Notes under the pieces: generated by a model | Seen by the model: only the letters and a program-made list of their open reading frames with translations | The model's database searches: none | What the model was told of the DNA's origin: nothing | Assembly (NCBI RefSeq): GCF_007747795.1 | Contig: NZ_CP036275.1 | Coordinates: 7,246,001 to 7,310,000 of the forward strand | DNA length: 64,000 nt | Source of the DNA: Maioricimonas rarisocia | GTDB lineage: Bacteria; Planctomycetota; Planctomycetia; Planctomycetales; Planctomycetaceae | Direction: 5' to 3' | Position numbers and translations under genes: made by a program | Shown: one piece after another, positions 38,278 through 49,364 of the stretch | Position numbering within the stretch: position 1 is the first letter of the stretch | How the letters are laid out: each line of letters starts with the position of its first letter

Positions 38278-41200
38278 TTACAGATTCGGCCCTCCCCGCC
38301 AGAGTCGAATGTCCCCCTCCAGTCCACCAGACGCAATCATTTTCCCGTCGGGAGAGACTGCGATCTCGAAAACCTGCCGGTCGTGGCCGTACAACGATGT
38401 CACCTGCTCGCCAGAAACAAGATCCCAAAGCCTCAGCGAGTGATCCCGCCCGCCGGACACCAGAGTTGCCCCGTACGGCATGACGGCCAAAGCATTGACG
38501 CGTCCGGCGTGTCCGCTGAGCACATGTCGCAGCTCGCCGGCAGCCAGATTCCAAAGCCGGATCTCTCCCGTATCTGTACCGACGATCAGGAATTCGCCTG
38601 TGCGGTCGTACGTCAACGAGTACGGGACCGAGTCCAGTTGCAGCGGGAGTTCCGTCTGGCCGCCGCTAAGTGAATCGACGAGCCGAACTTTCCCGTCATC
38701 TCCGGAGACTGCCAGCTGGCGACTGTCGGGGCTGAAGGCGACCGCGGTGAAGATGTAGCCGGGGTCTGAAATGCTGCAGACCGGCTGTTCCCAGTTCTGC
38801 TCAGCGTAAATCAGCAGTGGTCCTCCCCGCGTCGCCACTGCCAGGAGCCCCCCGTCAGGAGAGAACTGCACGCGGGCGATCCCGGTCTCCTTCACATCGA
38901 GCTGGAGGACGGGTTGCCGCGACTTGTAGTCGAACAACGTCAGTGATGATCCGCGCCCGGCAACCGCGAGGAGACGGCCTCCAGGCTGCACGGAAAGTGT
39001 CGAAATCGCAGAACTGGAGGCCTCGCCGCCTGCCGCAATCAGCGGTGTACTGACGCCGGCCTTCAGGTCCCAGAGACGAAGTTCGCCGTTGCCGCTCCCC
39101 GCCACGAGTTCGCGGCCACCGGGGAGGAACTCGAGTGCGCGGATTTCGGAGCGATGCCAGAAGGTATCGGGGCGGGAGACGCTTTCGGCGCGCATCAGCT
39201 TGACCGAACCATCGCCACTGCCGACAACGAGAAATCGACCGTCGGCCGAACGTGCCAGGGCGCCGGACGAGAGTCCGTGTGTTGTCAGCTTGCGAATTTC
39301 AAGCTGCTGCTTCGTGTCATAGATCCGCAACTGCCCGTTGTTCTCGAGAATCGCCAGCAGAGAGGAATCCTTGAGGAACTCGAGATCGCCAATCCGCCAG
39401 TCCGCCTCGAACGTGGTCGGCTCTACACTTTCGTCGCGCCAGAAGGTGACGTTACCACCGTAGCTGCCGGTAACGACCGCCTCGCCGTCGTCGGAGACAG
39501 CCAATGCAGAAATCAGCCCCTGCCCCTGCCGGGTGACGATCTGCTGGCGGGTGGCGATGTCCCAAATCCTCATCAGTCCTTCTGCTGCGACAACCACGAG
39601 GGCTTCCCCGTCGGGCGTAAAGCGAATGTCCTGTGCGCCCGCCATGCCGGTGGGAATCTCCACAATCTTCTCGAAATCCTTCGACCTGAAAATACGCGCT
39701 GCCCCCCTCGAGCCCAGTGCGGCCAGCTTCGAACCATCCGGCGAGAATCGAATCAGAGCGACCGGTGGTCCATGCTTCACGACACGGATCGGAGTTGCGG
39801 GACTTTGCACGTCCCAGAGCCGGACCCGGCCGTCCGAGGCCCCCGTAGCCAGAAGGCCGTCAGTGGGTGAGAAATCGATCGAGCGGAACCGGCCCACGTC
39901 GATGGCAATCGTGGCAACGCGCGCCCCTGTTTCGGCCGACCAGACCTGGACCTGGCGGTCATTGGCGCAAGCGGCAAAGAAGGTGCCGTCAGGCGAGACC
40001 GCGACATCCTGCACGAACTGCCCCAGGTTGACCACCTGAACGTACGGCTCAAGGACGGATTGAGCGTGGTACCACTCAAAGCCGCGCAGGTCCGCCATCT
40101 GAGGGTTCGCCGCGACCGAGTCGAGCATCCGTTTCAGTCCCAGGTAGTCCCCCTTCTTGAGTTGTTCCGCGGCAAGGTTCATCCGGGACCGATACAGCGA
40201 TTCGAGTGCCTGGCGGGCGTTCTGCTGAGCCTCCTGAAAGAAGTAGGTGACACTCGCCAGGCCGATACTCAGACTGAGGAACAGAGCGGCAACCAGACCG
40301 GCAATGGTCGGTCGGCGAAGGCACCATCGCCAGCCGCGCGCCAGAGACGAAATCGGGCGGGCCCGAATCGGCTCCCCCTGCTGGAACCGTTGCAGCTCGT
40401 CGGCCACTTCGCTCGCTGTCTGATATCGCCGACCCGGATCCCGTTCGAGACATTTCAGGCAGATCGTCTCGAGATCACGGGGAATGTTCGGGGACAGCTT
40501 ACGGGGAGACGGCGCATCCTCGACCGTCTTCTGCAACAGAATTGCACGGATATTGCCGCGGAACGGCGTAAAGCCGGTCAGCATTTCGAACAGGATCACG
40601 CCGATGGCGTAGATATCCGACCGCTGATCGGTCGCACGGGTCCAGCCACTAGCCTGTTCGGGGGACATGTAGCGGGCCGTTCCCATCACGTGCCCCTCCG
40701 ACGAGATCGTCTCGTTGCTGCTGATGCGCTTGGCGAGTCCGAAATCGGTGACGTAAGGCTGGCCTTCGGAGTTGATGAGGATGTTGCCCGGCTTGACGTC
40801 GCGGTGAACGATTCCCTGCTCGTGCGCATGGTGCAGCGCACGGGAGATCGCGATCAGCCAGTTGATCGACTTCGTGCGCTCCGGTACGCCGTTGGCGAGG
40901 ACGTCCTGCAGCGTCGGACCGTCAATGTACTCGCTGGCGATAAACACCTGACCGTCGATCTCGCCCACCTCGAAGATCGAAACGATGTTGGGATGCTTCA
41001 GCGTTGCAGCGGCCTGGGCCTCGTGAAGCAGTGCCGACGTTTCGTTCTCGCGCGGCACCGGGACCTTCAGGGCGATATTCCGGCCGAGAACCGTGTCGCG
41101 GGCCAGCCAGACGGTTCCGAACGAACCGTGCCCCAGCGGCTGCAGCAGACGAAAGTGCGCAATCTGCTCTTCGGGGGGTGGCTGCCCGACCCGGGTGTCC

Positions 41201-41355
41201 AGCGTCGTTGGATCGAGGCTCGAAGGAACGTGGACGAGACCGCAGTTGGGACAGACGACGTTCGAGATGGACCGCAGGATCTCGGACGTGTCACCATTTC
41301 CACGTCCGGCGTGGATCGCAATCGGGTGATCGCAGGCAGGGCAGAGAATCGGCAT
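38278..41355 (-). CDS. Zinc-ribbon Ser/Thr protein kinase with WD40 propeller
   Basis: A 1,025-residue protein. An N-terminal zinc ribbon has CPAC and CPNC knuckles (residues ~5 and ~35). The kinase domain (residues ~67–330) has all key motifs: GHGSFGTV loop, Lys in ALKVP, catalytic HRDVKPGN, DFG, and the APE-equivalent YMSPEQ. One membrane helix lies near residue 345–370 (IAGLVAALFLSLSIGLASV). About ten WD40 repeats then fill the C-terminus, with phrases such as VAVSPDGTFFA and DGKVRLVDSLSG. The propeller probably lies outside the membrane and serves for sensing or assembly. This architecture is a planctomycete hallmark. Targets are unknown; no nearby gene gives a clue. Confidence 0.93.
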   Translation of the reverse strand: MPILCPACDHPIAIHAGRGNGDTSEILRSISNVVCPNCGLVHVPSSLDPTTLDTRVGQPPPEEQIAHFRLLQPLGHGSFGTVWLARDTVLGRNIALKVPVPRENETSALLHEAQAAATLKHPNIVSIFEVGEIDGQVFIASEYIDGPTLQDVLANGVPERTKSINWLIAISRALHHAHEQGIVHRDVKPGNILINSEGQPYVTDFGLAKRISSNETISSEGHVMGTARYMSPEQASGWTRATDQRSDIYAIGVILFEMLTGFTPFRGNIRAILLQKTVEDAPSPRKLSPNIPRDLETICLKCLERDPGRRYQTASEVADELQRFQQGEPIRARPISSLARGWRWCLRRPTIAGLVAALFLSLSIGLASVTYFFQEAQQNARQALESLYRSRMNLAAEQLKKGDYLGLKRMLDSVAANPQMADLRGFEWYHAQSVLEPYVQVVNLGQFVQDVAVSPDGTFFAACANDRQVQVWSAETGARVATIAIDVGRFRSIDFSPTDGLLATGASDGRVRLWDVQSPATPIRVVKHGPPVALIRFSPDGSKLAALGSRGAARIFRSKDFEKIVEIPTGMAGAQDIRFTPDGEALVVVAAEGLMRIWDIATRQQIVTRQGQGLISALAVSDDGEAVVTGSYGGNVTFWRDESVEPTTFEADWRIGDLEFLKDSSLLAILENNGQLRIYDTKQQLEIRKLTTHGLSSGALARSADGRFLVVGSGDGSVKLMRAESVSRPDTFWHRSEIRALEFLPGGRELVAGSGNGELRLWDLKAGVSTPLIAAGGEASSSAISTLSVQPGGRLLAVAGRGSSLTLFDYKSRQPVLQLDVKETGIARVQFSPDGGLLAVATRGGPLLIYAEQNWEQPVCSISDPGYIFTAVAFSPDSRQLAVSGDDGKVRLVDSLSGGQTELPLQLDSVPYSLTYDRTGEFLIVGTDTGEIRLWNLAAGELRHVLSGHAGRVNALAVMPYGATLVSGGRDHSLRLWDLVSGEQVTSLYGHDRQVFEIAVSPDGKMIASGGLEGDIRLWRGGPNL

Positions 41356-41661
41356 GAGGGGGCGTCACAATCTTGCTGGACGATGCTGCCGCGGCCCGCT
41401 GCAGTGCGGAAGGAACGCAATGCTCAATTCCGCCACAGCGTCTCTGCCTGCCGAAGTGTCATACCGTTCCGACGGCGGCACGTGCCCCGCAACGCAACGG
41501 CAGCGACAGGTCAGTTTCTTGAGGTTCTCGCGGGCACCGGAGGCGAATACTCATATCGGTACCATGCTCAAACCGCCGTCCGCTCCGAAAGTACGACAGT
41601 CAACGGTTCACTCTGACGTGGCCAGCGAAAAACCTGCTGCGCAAATGCTGCTCCAGTCAGT
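41356..41661. other. Intergenic gap, no gene seen
   Basis: It holds the promoter side of the kinase gene and the 3' end of the sugar transporter operon, both minus strand. The perfect palindrome GGCACGTGCC (41477–41486) is the only motif noticed. Confidence 0.4.
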
Positions 41662-42996
41662 TCAGCTGCGACCACCACGCCGCTTGAGCGTGTCGAGCAG
41701 CACGGCACCGGTCAGCACGGCCCCCAGGACGATCTTCTGGTTGAACGGATCGACGTCGGTCAGGTTCATTCCGTTCTTGATGACGGCAATGATGAAGGCC
41801 CCGATCAGCGTCCCGAGGATCTTTCCCTGCCCTCCCATCAGCGAGGTTCCGCCGACGACCACTGCGGCGATCACTTCCAGTTCGTACATCAGGCCGAACT
41901 TGGGGTCACCGGCCGACAGCTGTGATGTGAGCACGATCCCGCCCAGTCCCGCGAGAGCACCGCAGATCGTGTAGACCGCCAGCAGCACCCGTTTGACGGG
42001 GACGCCGGACAGCCGCGCCGCCTCTTCGTTGCCGCCGATCGCATAGACGTAGCGCCCGAAGACCATCTGCGACATCACGATGTGGGCGATGATATAGAGG
42101 ACGATCATCAGCAGGACAGGATTCGGGATTCCGAGCGTCTGCCCGCGCCCGAGCCAGAAGAAGGCCGTCGGCAACTCGGGAATCGAACGCCCCTCCGCCA
42201 GACGGAACGACAGCCCGCTGGCCATCATCATCATCCCCAGCGTCACAATGAACGGAGGAATGCCGAAGGCCGTCACCATGAGACCGTTGAACACACCGGC
42301 CAGTCCGCAGACGACGATGCCGGCGAGCACCCCGACGAGAACCATCCCGATGGCCGCGTCGCTGCCGCCCCCCAGATCGCGGATCAGAATCGCCGACGAG
42401 ACCGATGCGAGCGCCACCAGCGAACCGACGGAGAGGTCGATCCCGGCCGTGATGATCACCATCGTCATGCCGATGGCGATGATCGCGTAGATCGCCGTTT
42501 GATTGGCGACACCAAGCAGGTTGGTCACCTTCAGAAAGTCGGGCCACGTATACGGGCTGGGAGTCAGCGTCTTCTCCGCTCCGACCGACTCGAAGCGGTC
42601 GTAGACGGTCCACTTGGCGGTGACGTCATTGGCGGCGATGGCGTCGATCGTACCGCCGTCGGCCAGGATTGCCTCGATTGCCTTGCGGGCGTCGACGGCC
42701 GATCCGTTGACGGTCGCCAGCACCGTTGCTCCCTTCTCCTCGAGCCTCTCGGCCGCGGCCGTGGTGAACTCCCTGTCTTCGGCAGTGGGACGTCCGACGA
42801 TCAGCACGGCGGCCGATTCTCCATGCTGGTCGAGAATGAAGTCGGCCACCTGCCGGCCGGCATCCCCCCCGGTTGGATGCTGCTCCCGGATGGTCAGAGC
42901 ACTGAACAGCAGACCGAGCAGCAGCAGCACGAACACCATGCCGTAGTCCCGGATAAACGGGTTCGCCAGCCAGCCGGTCTTGTGTTGTTCGCTCAT
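41662..42996 (-). CDS. Sugar ABC transporter permease with extra periplasmic segment
   Basis: A 444-residue RbsC-family permease, ~110 residues longer than usual. After a first helix (DYGMVFVLLLLGLLFSALTI, residues ~14–33) there is a soluble stretch (~34–165) before the canonical permease core (IYAIIAIGMTMVIITAGIDLS). The soluble part contains SAAVLIVGRPTAEDREF and GTIDAIAANDVTA, resembling strand–helix units of a sugar-binding lobe. It lies last in the operon after binding-protein and ATPase genes. The signature AVVVGGTSLMGGQGKI near the end is typical. The inserted segment may dock or replace part of the binding protein. Confidence 0.88.
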   Translation of the reverse strand: MSEQHKTGWLANPFIRDYGMVFVLLLLGLLFSALTIREQHPTGGDAGRQVADFILDQHGESAAVLIVGRPTAEDREFTTAAAERLEEKGATVLATVNGSAVDARKAIEAILADGGTIDAIAANDVTAKWTVYDRFESVGAEKTLTPSPYTWPDFLKVTNLLGVANQTAIYAIIAIGMTMVIITAGIDLSVGSLVALASVSSAILIRDLGGGSDAAIGMVLVGVLAGIVVCGLAGVFNGLMVTAFGIPPFIVTLGMMMMASGLSFRLAEGRSIPELPTAFFWLGRGQTLGIPNPVLLMIVLYIIAHIVMSQMVFGRYVYAIGGNEEAARLSGVPVKRVLLAVYTICGALAGLGGIVLTSQLSAGDPKFGLMYELEVIAAVVVGGTSLMGGQGKILGTLIGAFIIAVIKNGMNLTDVDPFNQKIVLGAVLTGAVLLDTLKRRGGRS

Positions 42997-43000
42997 CGTT

Positions 43001-44503
<1,503 letters not shown>

Positions 44504-44508
44504 CAGCG

Positions 44509-45519
44509 CTACTCCTGCAGCTCGGGATCGTTCTTCGCGTCCTCCTGGTAGTACAGCTCGGAGGGGATCAGGATCTCTTCGGGGACTTCGTCGCCATCGA
44601 AGTAGCGCACAATCTGCTCGATCGTCGCTTTGCCGATGCGGTCCGGAAACTGGATCGGATCGCAGACGATCTTCCCCTCCAGAATCGCCTGCTTGCCGAT
44701 CTTCTGTCCATCAAAGCCGATGATCTTCACCTGATCCGCCTTGCCAGCCGCTTCGAGTGCCGCGCGAGCCCCGAGCGCCGAGGGATCGTTGATCGCGAAG
44801 ATCGCCGCCAGGTCCGGGTTGGCCTCGATCGTGTCCTTGGCCGCCTTGAAGCCTTCGTCCCGAACACCGCCACCGTCGAGGACGGCGACGATCTCGATCT
44901 GAGCGGCACCGTCACCGGCATTGTGTGCGTCGATGACTTCGCGGAAGCCCTTCACACGCAACTGGCACGACTCGGCCTGCGGGAAGTGCAGAATGGCCAC
45001 GTTGCCTCCCGAATCGCCGATCAGATCCACCATCGCCTTGCCGGCCAGCTTGCCCCCCTGGTAGTTGTCGGTGGCGACGTGGCAGACCACTTCACCGACT
45101 TCGCCGTCGTATTTGATGTCGTTGGTGAAGACCGGGATGCCTGCATCGTTCGCTTTCTTGATGGCAGGACCGATCGCCTGCGAATCGCAGGGATTGAGGA
45201 CGATCGCCGAGACACCTTTGACGATGAACTCACTGACCTGATCGGCCTGCTTCTTCACGTCCCGTTCACCGGAGACGACCAGCACTTCGTAGCCATGCTT
45301 GGCGGCTTCCTCCTTCATGTTGTCGGCAATGACCTTGAAGAAGGGATTGGTCAGCGTCAGGGCCGAGAAGCCGATCGTGCCTTTGGTTTCAGTGCTGTCC
45401 CCGGCATCACCGCCAGCAGGATCAGCCGCCTGATCGCCCGGCTCGCCGTTGCCACCACCACAGCCGGTCAACGCCAGAAGGAGCACGAGCAGAAACAGAG
45501 ACGCGGGAAGACGCATCAT
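44509..45519 (-). CDS. Sugar ABC transporter substrate-binding lipoprotein
   Basis: A 336-residue Peripla_BP_4 protein. A lipoprotein signal with lipobox ALTGC (residues ~16–20) is followed by a Gly/Asp linker and the sugar-binding fold (TIGFSALTLTNPFFKVIADN, AIVLNPCDSQAIGPAIKKA, IIGFDGQKIGKQAIL). It is most like ribose/xylose/inositol binders; the exact ligand is not known. First gene of the three-gene transporter operon, transcribed away from an IclR-type gene. The 256-base intergenic region between them probably contains promoters for both. Confidence 0.9.
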   Translation of the reverse strand: MMRLPASLFLLVLLLALTGCGGGNGEPGDQAADPAGGDAGDSTETKGTIGFSALTLTNPFFKVIADNMKEEAAKHGYEVLVVSGERDVKKQADQVSEFIVKGVSAIVLNPCDSQAIGPAIKKANDAGIPVFTNDIKYDGEVGEVVCHVATDNYQGGKLAGKAMVDLIGDSGGNVAILHFPQAESCQLRVKGFREVIDAHNAGDGAAQIEIVAVLDGGGVRDEGFKAAKDTIEANPDLAAIFAINDPSALGARAALEAAGKADQVKIIGFDGQKIGKQAILEGKIVCDPIQFPDRIGKATIEQIVRYFDGDEVPEEILIPSELYYQEDAKNDPELQE

Positions 45520-45682
45520 GACGGAAGACTCCGCAGTCGAAACGACCTGAGATCTCGATGAAACGTAGAACGCGAGAGAGGCGAGGCGTCAGTAGCATCG
45601 TAACAGGCCGCGTGCCGAACGACAGGTCCCCGGCATGATCGGAGCCACGCGGTTGTCGCTGGCTTCGACCGGCACGATGTTG

Positions 45683-45711
45683 TTGACACCTCTGCAAGGT
45701 CACGGTATCCA
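45683..45711 (+). promoter_or_regulatory. Promoter candidate for the IclR-type gene
   Basis: TTGACA (45683–45688), 17-base spacer, TATCCA (45706–45711). The −35 is perfect, the −10 weak. A small dyad ACCT-CTGCA-AGGT (45688–45700) sits in the spacer and is a possible operator. Confidence 0.45.
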
Positions 45712-45775
45712 TATGTGAAATCGCGTTCAAGTCTGTATTCAGCGGATTCTCTTGCCGGTTCCGGCGGAAACACGC

Positions 45776-46543
45776 ATGCCCGTCACACGAAGACCGTCCG
45801 TCCCCAACCTGCAGCGGGGGATGGCGATTCTCGAATACCTCGCCACGCACCAGCGCAGTGCCACGATTGCCGAACTTTCGGAGCGGCTCGGATACCCTTC
45901 AGCCTCCGTGTTCCGGATCACACAGGCATTTGCCGAACTTGGCTATCTGTCGCGCGACCCGGTCACCAAGCAGTTCCGCCTGACGAACAAGCTGCTGCTG
46001 CTTGGGCAGCCGCACGGCCGGGATCGCGGGCTGGTCGAAGCGTCGATCCCGGCGATGCGGCAATTGAATCAGGCGACTTCCGAAACCACGCAGCTCTGCT
46101 GTCTGGTCGATACCGGCATCGTTGTGCTCGAGCAGTTGCTGGCGACACATCCCTTCAAGTATTCGGCCGAACTGGGGGCACGTTGCCCGGCGTACAGCTG
46201 TGCGCCCGGCAAAGCGATCCTCGCCAGCCTGCCGGACGACGAGCGGGACGACCTGCTGCGGCGCATCCGCTTCAAGCGATTTACGCCAACGACGATTACT
46301 GACCGCCGCCTGTTCCGCGAAGAACTCGCAGCGATCTGCGAATGCGGATTCGCAGTCGATCGGGCCGAAGGGATGGCCGGCGTCCACTGCGTCGCGGCCG
46401 CCGTACGGGACCGCAACGGCTACCCCGCGGGCGCGCTGACCATCGCCGCCCCGGCATCACGCGTTCCGGAGGAGGACTTCGGTCGCGTCGGCAAGCTTGT
46501 CATCCAGGCCGTCCGCCTGGCCGAAACCAACTACGGACAGTAA
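45776..46543 (+). CDS. IclR-family transcriptional regulator
   Basis: A 255-residue protein. An N-terminal winged helix-turn-helix (SATIAELSERLGYPSASVFRI) is followed by the IclR effector-binding domain (GARCPAYSCAPGKAILASL, residues ~135–155, and GVHCVAAAVRDRNGYPAGALTI). ATG 45776 is chosen over a TTG at 45752 since it is a normal start next to the first helix. It is divergent from the sugar transporter operon and 19 bases upstream of the AroE-like gene. It probably controls both. The effector is unknown. Confidence 0.88.
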   Translation: MPVTRRPSVPNLQRGMAILEYLATHQRSATIAELSERLGYPSASVFRITQAFAELGYLSRDPVTKQFRLTNKLLLLGQPHGRDRGLVEASIPAMRQLNQATSETTQLCCLVDTGIVVLEQLLATHPFKYSAELGARCPAYSCAPGKAILASLPDDERDDLLRRIRFKRFTPTTITDRRLFREELAAICECGFAVDRAEGMAGVHCVAAAVRDRNGYPAGALTIAAPASRVPEEDFGRVGKLVIQAVRLAETNYGQ

Positions 46544-46562
46544 TTCCCAACCGAGACCGCAC

Positions 46563-47408
46563 GTGAACTTTCTCAGTCAACTGACCGGATCATTCGCTCA
46601 GCCCTGCGCCGAGAACCCGACCGTTGCCATGGTCGAAGCGGCTTACCAGCACCACGGCCTCGACTGGAGGTACATCAACTGCGAGGTCGCGCCGGAGGAT
46701 CTGGGCGATGCCGTCCGCGGTGCCCGCGCCATGAACTGGGCCGGCTTCAACTGCTCGATCCCACACAAGGTGGCCGTTATCGAGCACCTCGACGGACTGG
46801 GGGAGTCCGCCCGCATCATCGGAGCCGTCAACTGTGCCGTGCGTCGTGACGGGAAACTCATCGGCGAGAACACCGACGGCAAGGGATTTGTCGAGTCGCT
46901 GCGTGAGCAGGTCGACCCTGCGGGCAAGTCAGTCGTCATGTTCGGGGCCGGGGGTGCGGCGCGGGCAATCGGCGTCGAAACGGCGTTGGCCGGCGCGACA
47001 CACATCACGGTCGTCAATCGCTCGCCCGAGCGTGGCGAAGAGCTGGCCGCTCTGCTCAGCGAGAAGACGCCGGCCACGGCGGAGTTCGTCCACTGGGACG
47101 GGGACTATGCGGTCCCGACGGGGACCGACATCGTCGTCAACGCGACATCGATCGGCCTGTTTCCCGACGTCGATGCACGGGTGCCGATCGACATGGAGAC
47201 GCTCACCCCGCAGATGGTCGTCGCAGACGTGATCCCCAATCCGCCGCGCACGCGGCTGGTGCGCGAGTCGGAAGCATGCGGCTGCACAGTGATCGATGGT
47301 CTGGGGATGCTGGTCAACCAGGGAGTCATCGGAATCAAGTACTGGACGGACCAGGACGTCGACCCGGCTGTCATGCGGGCGAAGCTGGAAGAGATCTTTG
47401 GTGGGTGA
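46563..47408 (+). CDS. Shikimate dehydrogenase-like enzyme (AroE family), atypical
   Basis: A 281-residue protein with an AroE fold. The substrate-domain Lys in NCSIPHK, Asp in ENTDGKGF and NAD(P)-binding FGAGGAARAIG are present. The usual shikimate-binding SxS of SLSP near the N-terminus is missing: it reads GSFAQPCAENPT. So it may act on a shikimate-like or other cyclic polyol rather than in aromatic biosynthesis. Start is GTG 46563 (19 bases after iclR). Its link with an IclR regulator and a sugar-type ABC transporter supports a catabolic role. Substrate is uncertain. Confidence 0.78.
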   Translation: MNFLSQLTGSFAQPCAENPTVAMVEAAYQHHGLDWRYINCEVAPEDLGDAVRGARAMNWAGFNCSIPHKVAVIEHLDGLGESARIIGAVNCAVRRDGKLIGENTDGKGFVESLREQVDPAGKSVVMFGAGGAARAIGVETALAGATHITVVNRSPERGEELAALLSEKTPATAEFVHWDGDYAVPTGTDIVVNATSIGLFPDVDARVPIDMETLTPQMVVADVIPNPPRTRLVRESEACGCTVIDGLGMLVNQGVIGIKYWTDQDVDPAVMRAKLEEIFGG

Positions 47409-47594
47409 GTTGTGTGAGATGTGAGAAGCAACCGGGTGCGATTGGTGAGGGAGACAGGCGAGCCCCGGGCGTGAGCCCGGCGGGTGCGACGCGCTGGACT
47501 GAAGCGTCGCGGAGCGAAGACACTGGACGATGGTCGGAGGGCGCAAAAGCGGCCGGGCGATCGTTGCTGTGAACCACTCAATGCGAGAGCAGCC
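47409..47594. repeat. Short gap with a repeat hairpin
   Basis: GGCGAGCCCCGGGCGTGAGC (47459–47478) belongs to the same hairpin family found at ~19.70, 28.24 and 28.57 kb. Confidence 0.6.
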
Positions 47595-48110
47595 ATGTCG
47601 GGCCAAAGTCCCCGCGTCATTCCGCTCGACGACGCGCACGAAATCCTGGGCACCTTCGGCATCGGCCCGGATAACAGGTCCTACCAGCGGTGGCGGCGTG
47701 ACGACGGAATCGAACGCCATGACCTCGAGACAATCCTCGCCGACAGTCCGCACTACCTGGCGGTCGACTGGCGGTCGTCTCTCGATGAATTGCGGGACCT
47801 GATCTGCGACCAGCTCGAAGCAGTCGACGTGCCGGTTGAGTTTGAACTGCATGGCGAGGACGGCAACAAAGGGACGATCCACGTCGGTGAACAATCATTG
47901 GCGGTTCGTTACGTCGCCAGCGAAGAGGACGACTTCGACGACGTCATCCGGGCGATCAACCGGCTGGTCGCCCCACGGGCCGCGTATCGGAAACTCCGCT
48001 CCTGCGAAGGGACCGACGGCTGGGCCTATGTCCTGGCGACGCGTGAAACCTGGCGCGACCTGGATGCCGCCGCTGGTGCAGTCACAGACATGATGTTCGA
48101 GCCGTTGTGA
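47595..48110 (+). CDS. Hypothetical acidic protein, 171 residues
   Basis: No domain is recognised. It has no signal peptide or membrane helix. It is acidic (EFELHGEDGNKGTIHVGEQ, SEEDDFDDVIRAINRL) and predicted mixed α/β. ATG 47595 is preferred over GTG-type starts upstream, which lie in a repeat. It stands alone between repeat gaps. Confidence 0.6.
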   Translation: MSGQSPRVIPLDDAHEILGTFGIGPDNRSYQRWRRDDGIERHDLETILADSPHYLAVDWRSSLDELRDLICDQLEAVDVPVEFELHGEDGNKGTIHVGEQSLAVRYVASEEDDFDDVIRAINRLVAPRAAYRKLRSCEGTDGWAYVLATRETWRDLDAAAGAVTDMMFEPL

Positions 48111-48574
48111 AGGTGGCAGCCCGAAGGGCAGACAGGAATGTCTGCCCCACCTGGCTCTCATATGCATGCACGGCTCACCCGCGGGGCACTTCCGGGAACG
48201 TCGCGAAGCGAAGTGATGGACGTGGCGAGTAAGGGAAGAGGCTCAAGACTTGAGGAAGCAGCATGGCCACTGCGCGGCGAGGCCATGGCACCCCGTTGGG
48301 GTTTTCATCCTCCGGGGCGACGCACCGTCATGACAACTCCGTAGTTGCCCGTTCGGCTCCCGCACATTCGCGGCTCGTTCGGATTCGCGCTGTACGACCT
48401 GGCCGCAACGGCCGGTTCTGCCTGCCGGGATTGCCCGAAGTCGCGATTTTCCGCATCATGGGGCTGATCCGCGGCTCCGGCGGCGACGTTATCCTCCCGC
48501 TGAGGCCGCACCCTTCTCTCCGTTCCTGTCATAATCCGTTCGGCCCGGGCCGGCCTCACCCGTGGAGCCATTGT
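48111..48574. repeat. Intergenic repeat stretch
   Basis: GGCAGACAGGAATGTCTGCC (48122–48141) is a hairpin shared, inverted, with ~19.32 kb. CCGGGGCGACGCACCGTCAT (~48312–48331) is an inverted copy of a module at 28.35 kb. The rest, to the DUF6868 start, is unremarkable. Confidence 0.6.
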
Positions 48575-48820
48575 ATGGATGTTCCTGCGCTCCGGAGCTT
48601 CTTCCTGTGGTGCTCCGTGGCAAACATCTGTGTGATCGCCGTCTGCGTCCTGCTGTTCCTGACGGTGCCGGACGCCATTTATGACAAGGTGAAGCGATTC
48701 ATCCGGATCTCCCGGCGGCAATTTGACACGCTCGTCTACGCATATCTGGGGCTGTACAAGGTTCTTGTGATCCTTTTCAACATTGTTCCGTATGTGACTC
48801 TGCTGATTGTCGACTGGTGA
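48575..48820 (+). CDS. DUF6868-like small membrane protein
   Basis: An 81-residue protein with two hydrophobic helices (residues ~8–30 and ~55–80) and a basic middle (YDKVKRFIRISRRQFDTL). The pattern, including the final FNIVPYVTLLIVDW, fits the DUF6868 family of uncharacterised small membrane proteins. ATG 48575 is chosen as the start; an upstream in-frame extension lies in a repeat region. Confidence 0.65.
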   Translation: MDVPALRSFFLWCSVANICVIAVCVLLFLTVPDAIYDKVKRFIRISRRQFDTLVYAYLGLYKVLVILFNIVPYVTLLIVDW

Positions 48821-48859
48821 GAATCCGCCTGCCCCAATCGCGACTCGAGGAGGGCCGCA

Positions 48860-49201
48860 ATGAACAACTCCAATCCCGTCCAGATCTACAGTGCCGCCAA
48901 CCTGCAGGAGGCCACGCTGGTCGTGCAGCTCCTCTCCCGCAACGGGATCGACGCGAAGGTCGTGAGCGACTCGCTGGTCACTGTGACGGGTGAAGTCCCC
49001 GCTCAGCTCGTGGGAGTTCCGGTGTGGGTGGCCGCCGAAGACGAACAGAAGGCCCGCGACGTCATTGCGGCATTTCGGGCAGAACGGACAGCGGGAGACG
49101 AGACGCCGCAGCTGTTCTGCTACCACTGCGGTACCGGGCTGGCGGAGCAGGTCGAGACATGCCCGTCCTGTGGGGCGACGCTGGACTGGGAGGAGGAGTG
49201 A
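48860..49201 (+). CDS. DUF2007-domain protein with zinc ribbon
   Basis: A 113-residue protein. The N-terminal DUF2007 domain (VQIYSAANLQEATLVVQLL, residues ~7–70) is a PII-like ferredoxin fold; the C-terminal zinc ribbon has CYHCG and CPSCG. A Shine-Dalgarno-like GAGGAGGG precedes the ATG. It is a cytosolic, probably signal-transducing or protein-binding protein of unknown role. Confidence 0.8.
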   Translation: MNNSNPVQIYSAANLQEATLVVQLLSRNGIDAKVVSDSLVTVTGEVPAQLVGVPVWVAAEDEQKARDVIAAFRAERTAGDETPQLFCYHCGTGLAEQVETCPSCGATLDWEEE

Positions 49202-49364
49202 GCCTGGTCGACGGGGACTCCTGATCCCGGACAAACTCTCGCGATCTTGCGGCGCGAGGACGGCGACAGAATGTTCGTCAACCAATGCTGACCTGCGGGC
49301 GAAGACAAGCCCTGCGAACTCAGGGTGCCATGCTCTCACGCCGCAGGCGGGTGAGCATGCCGTC

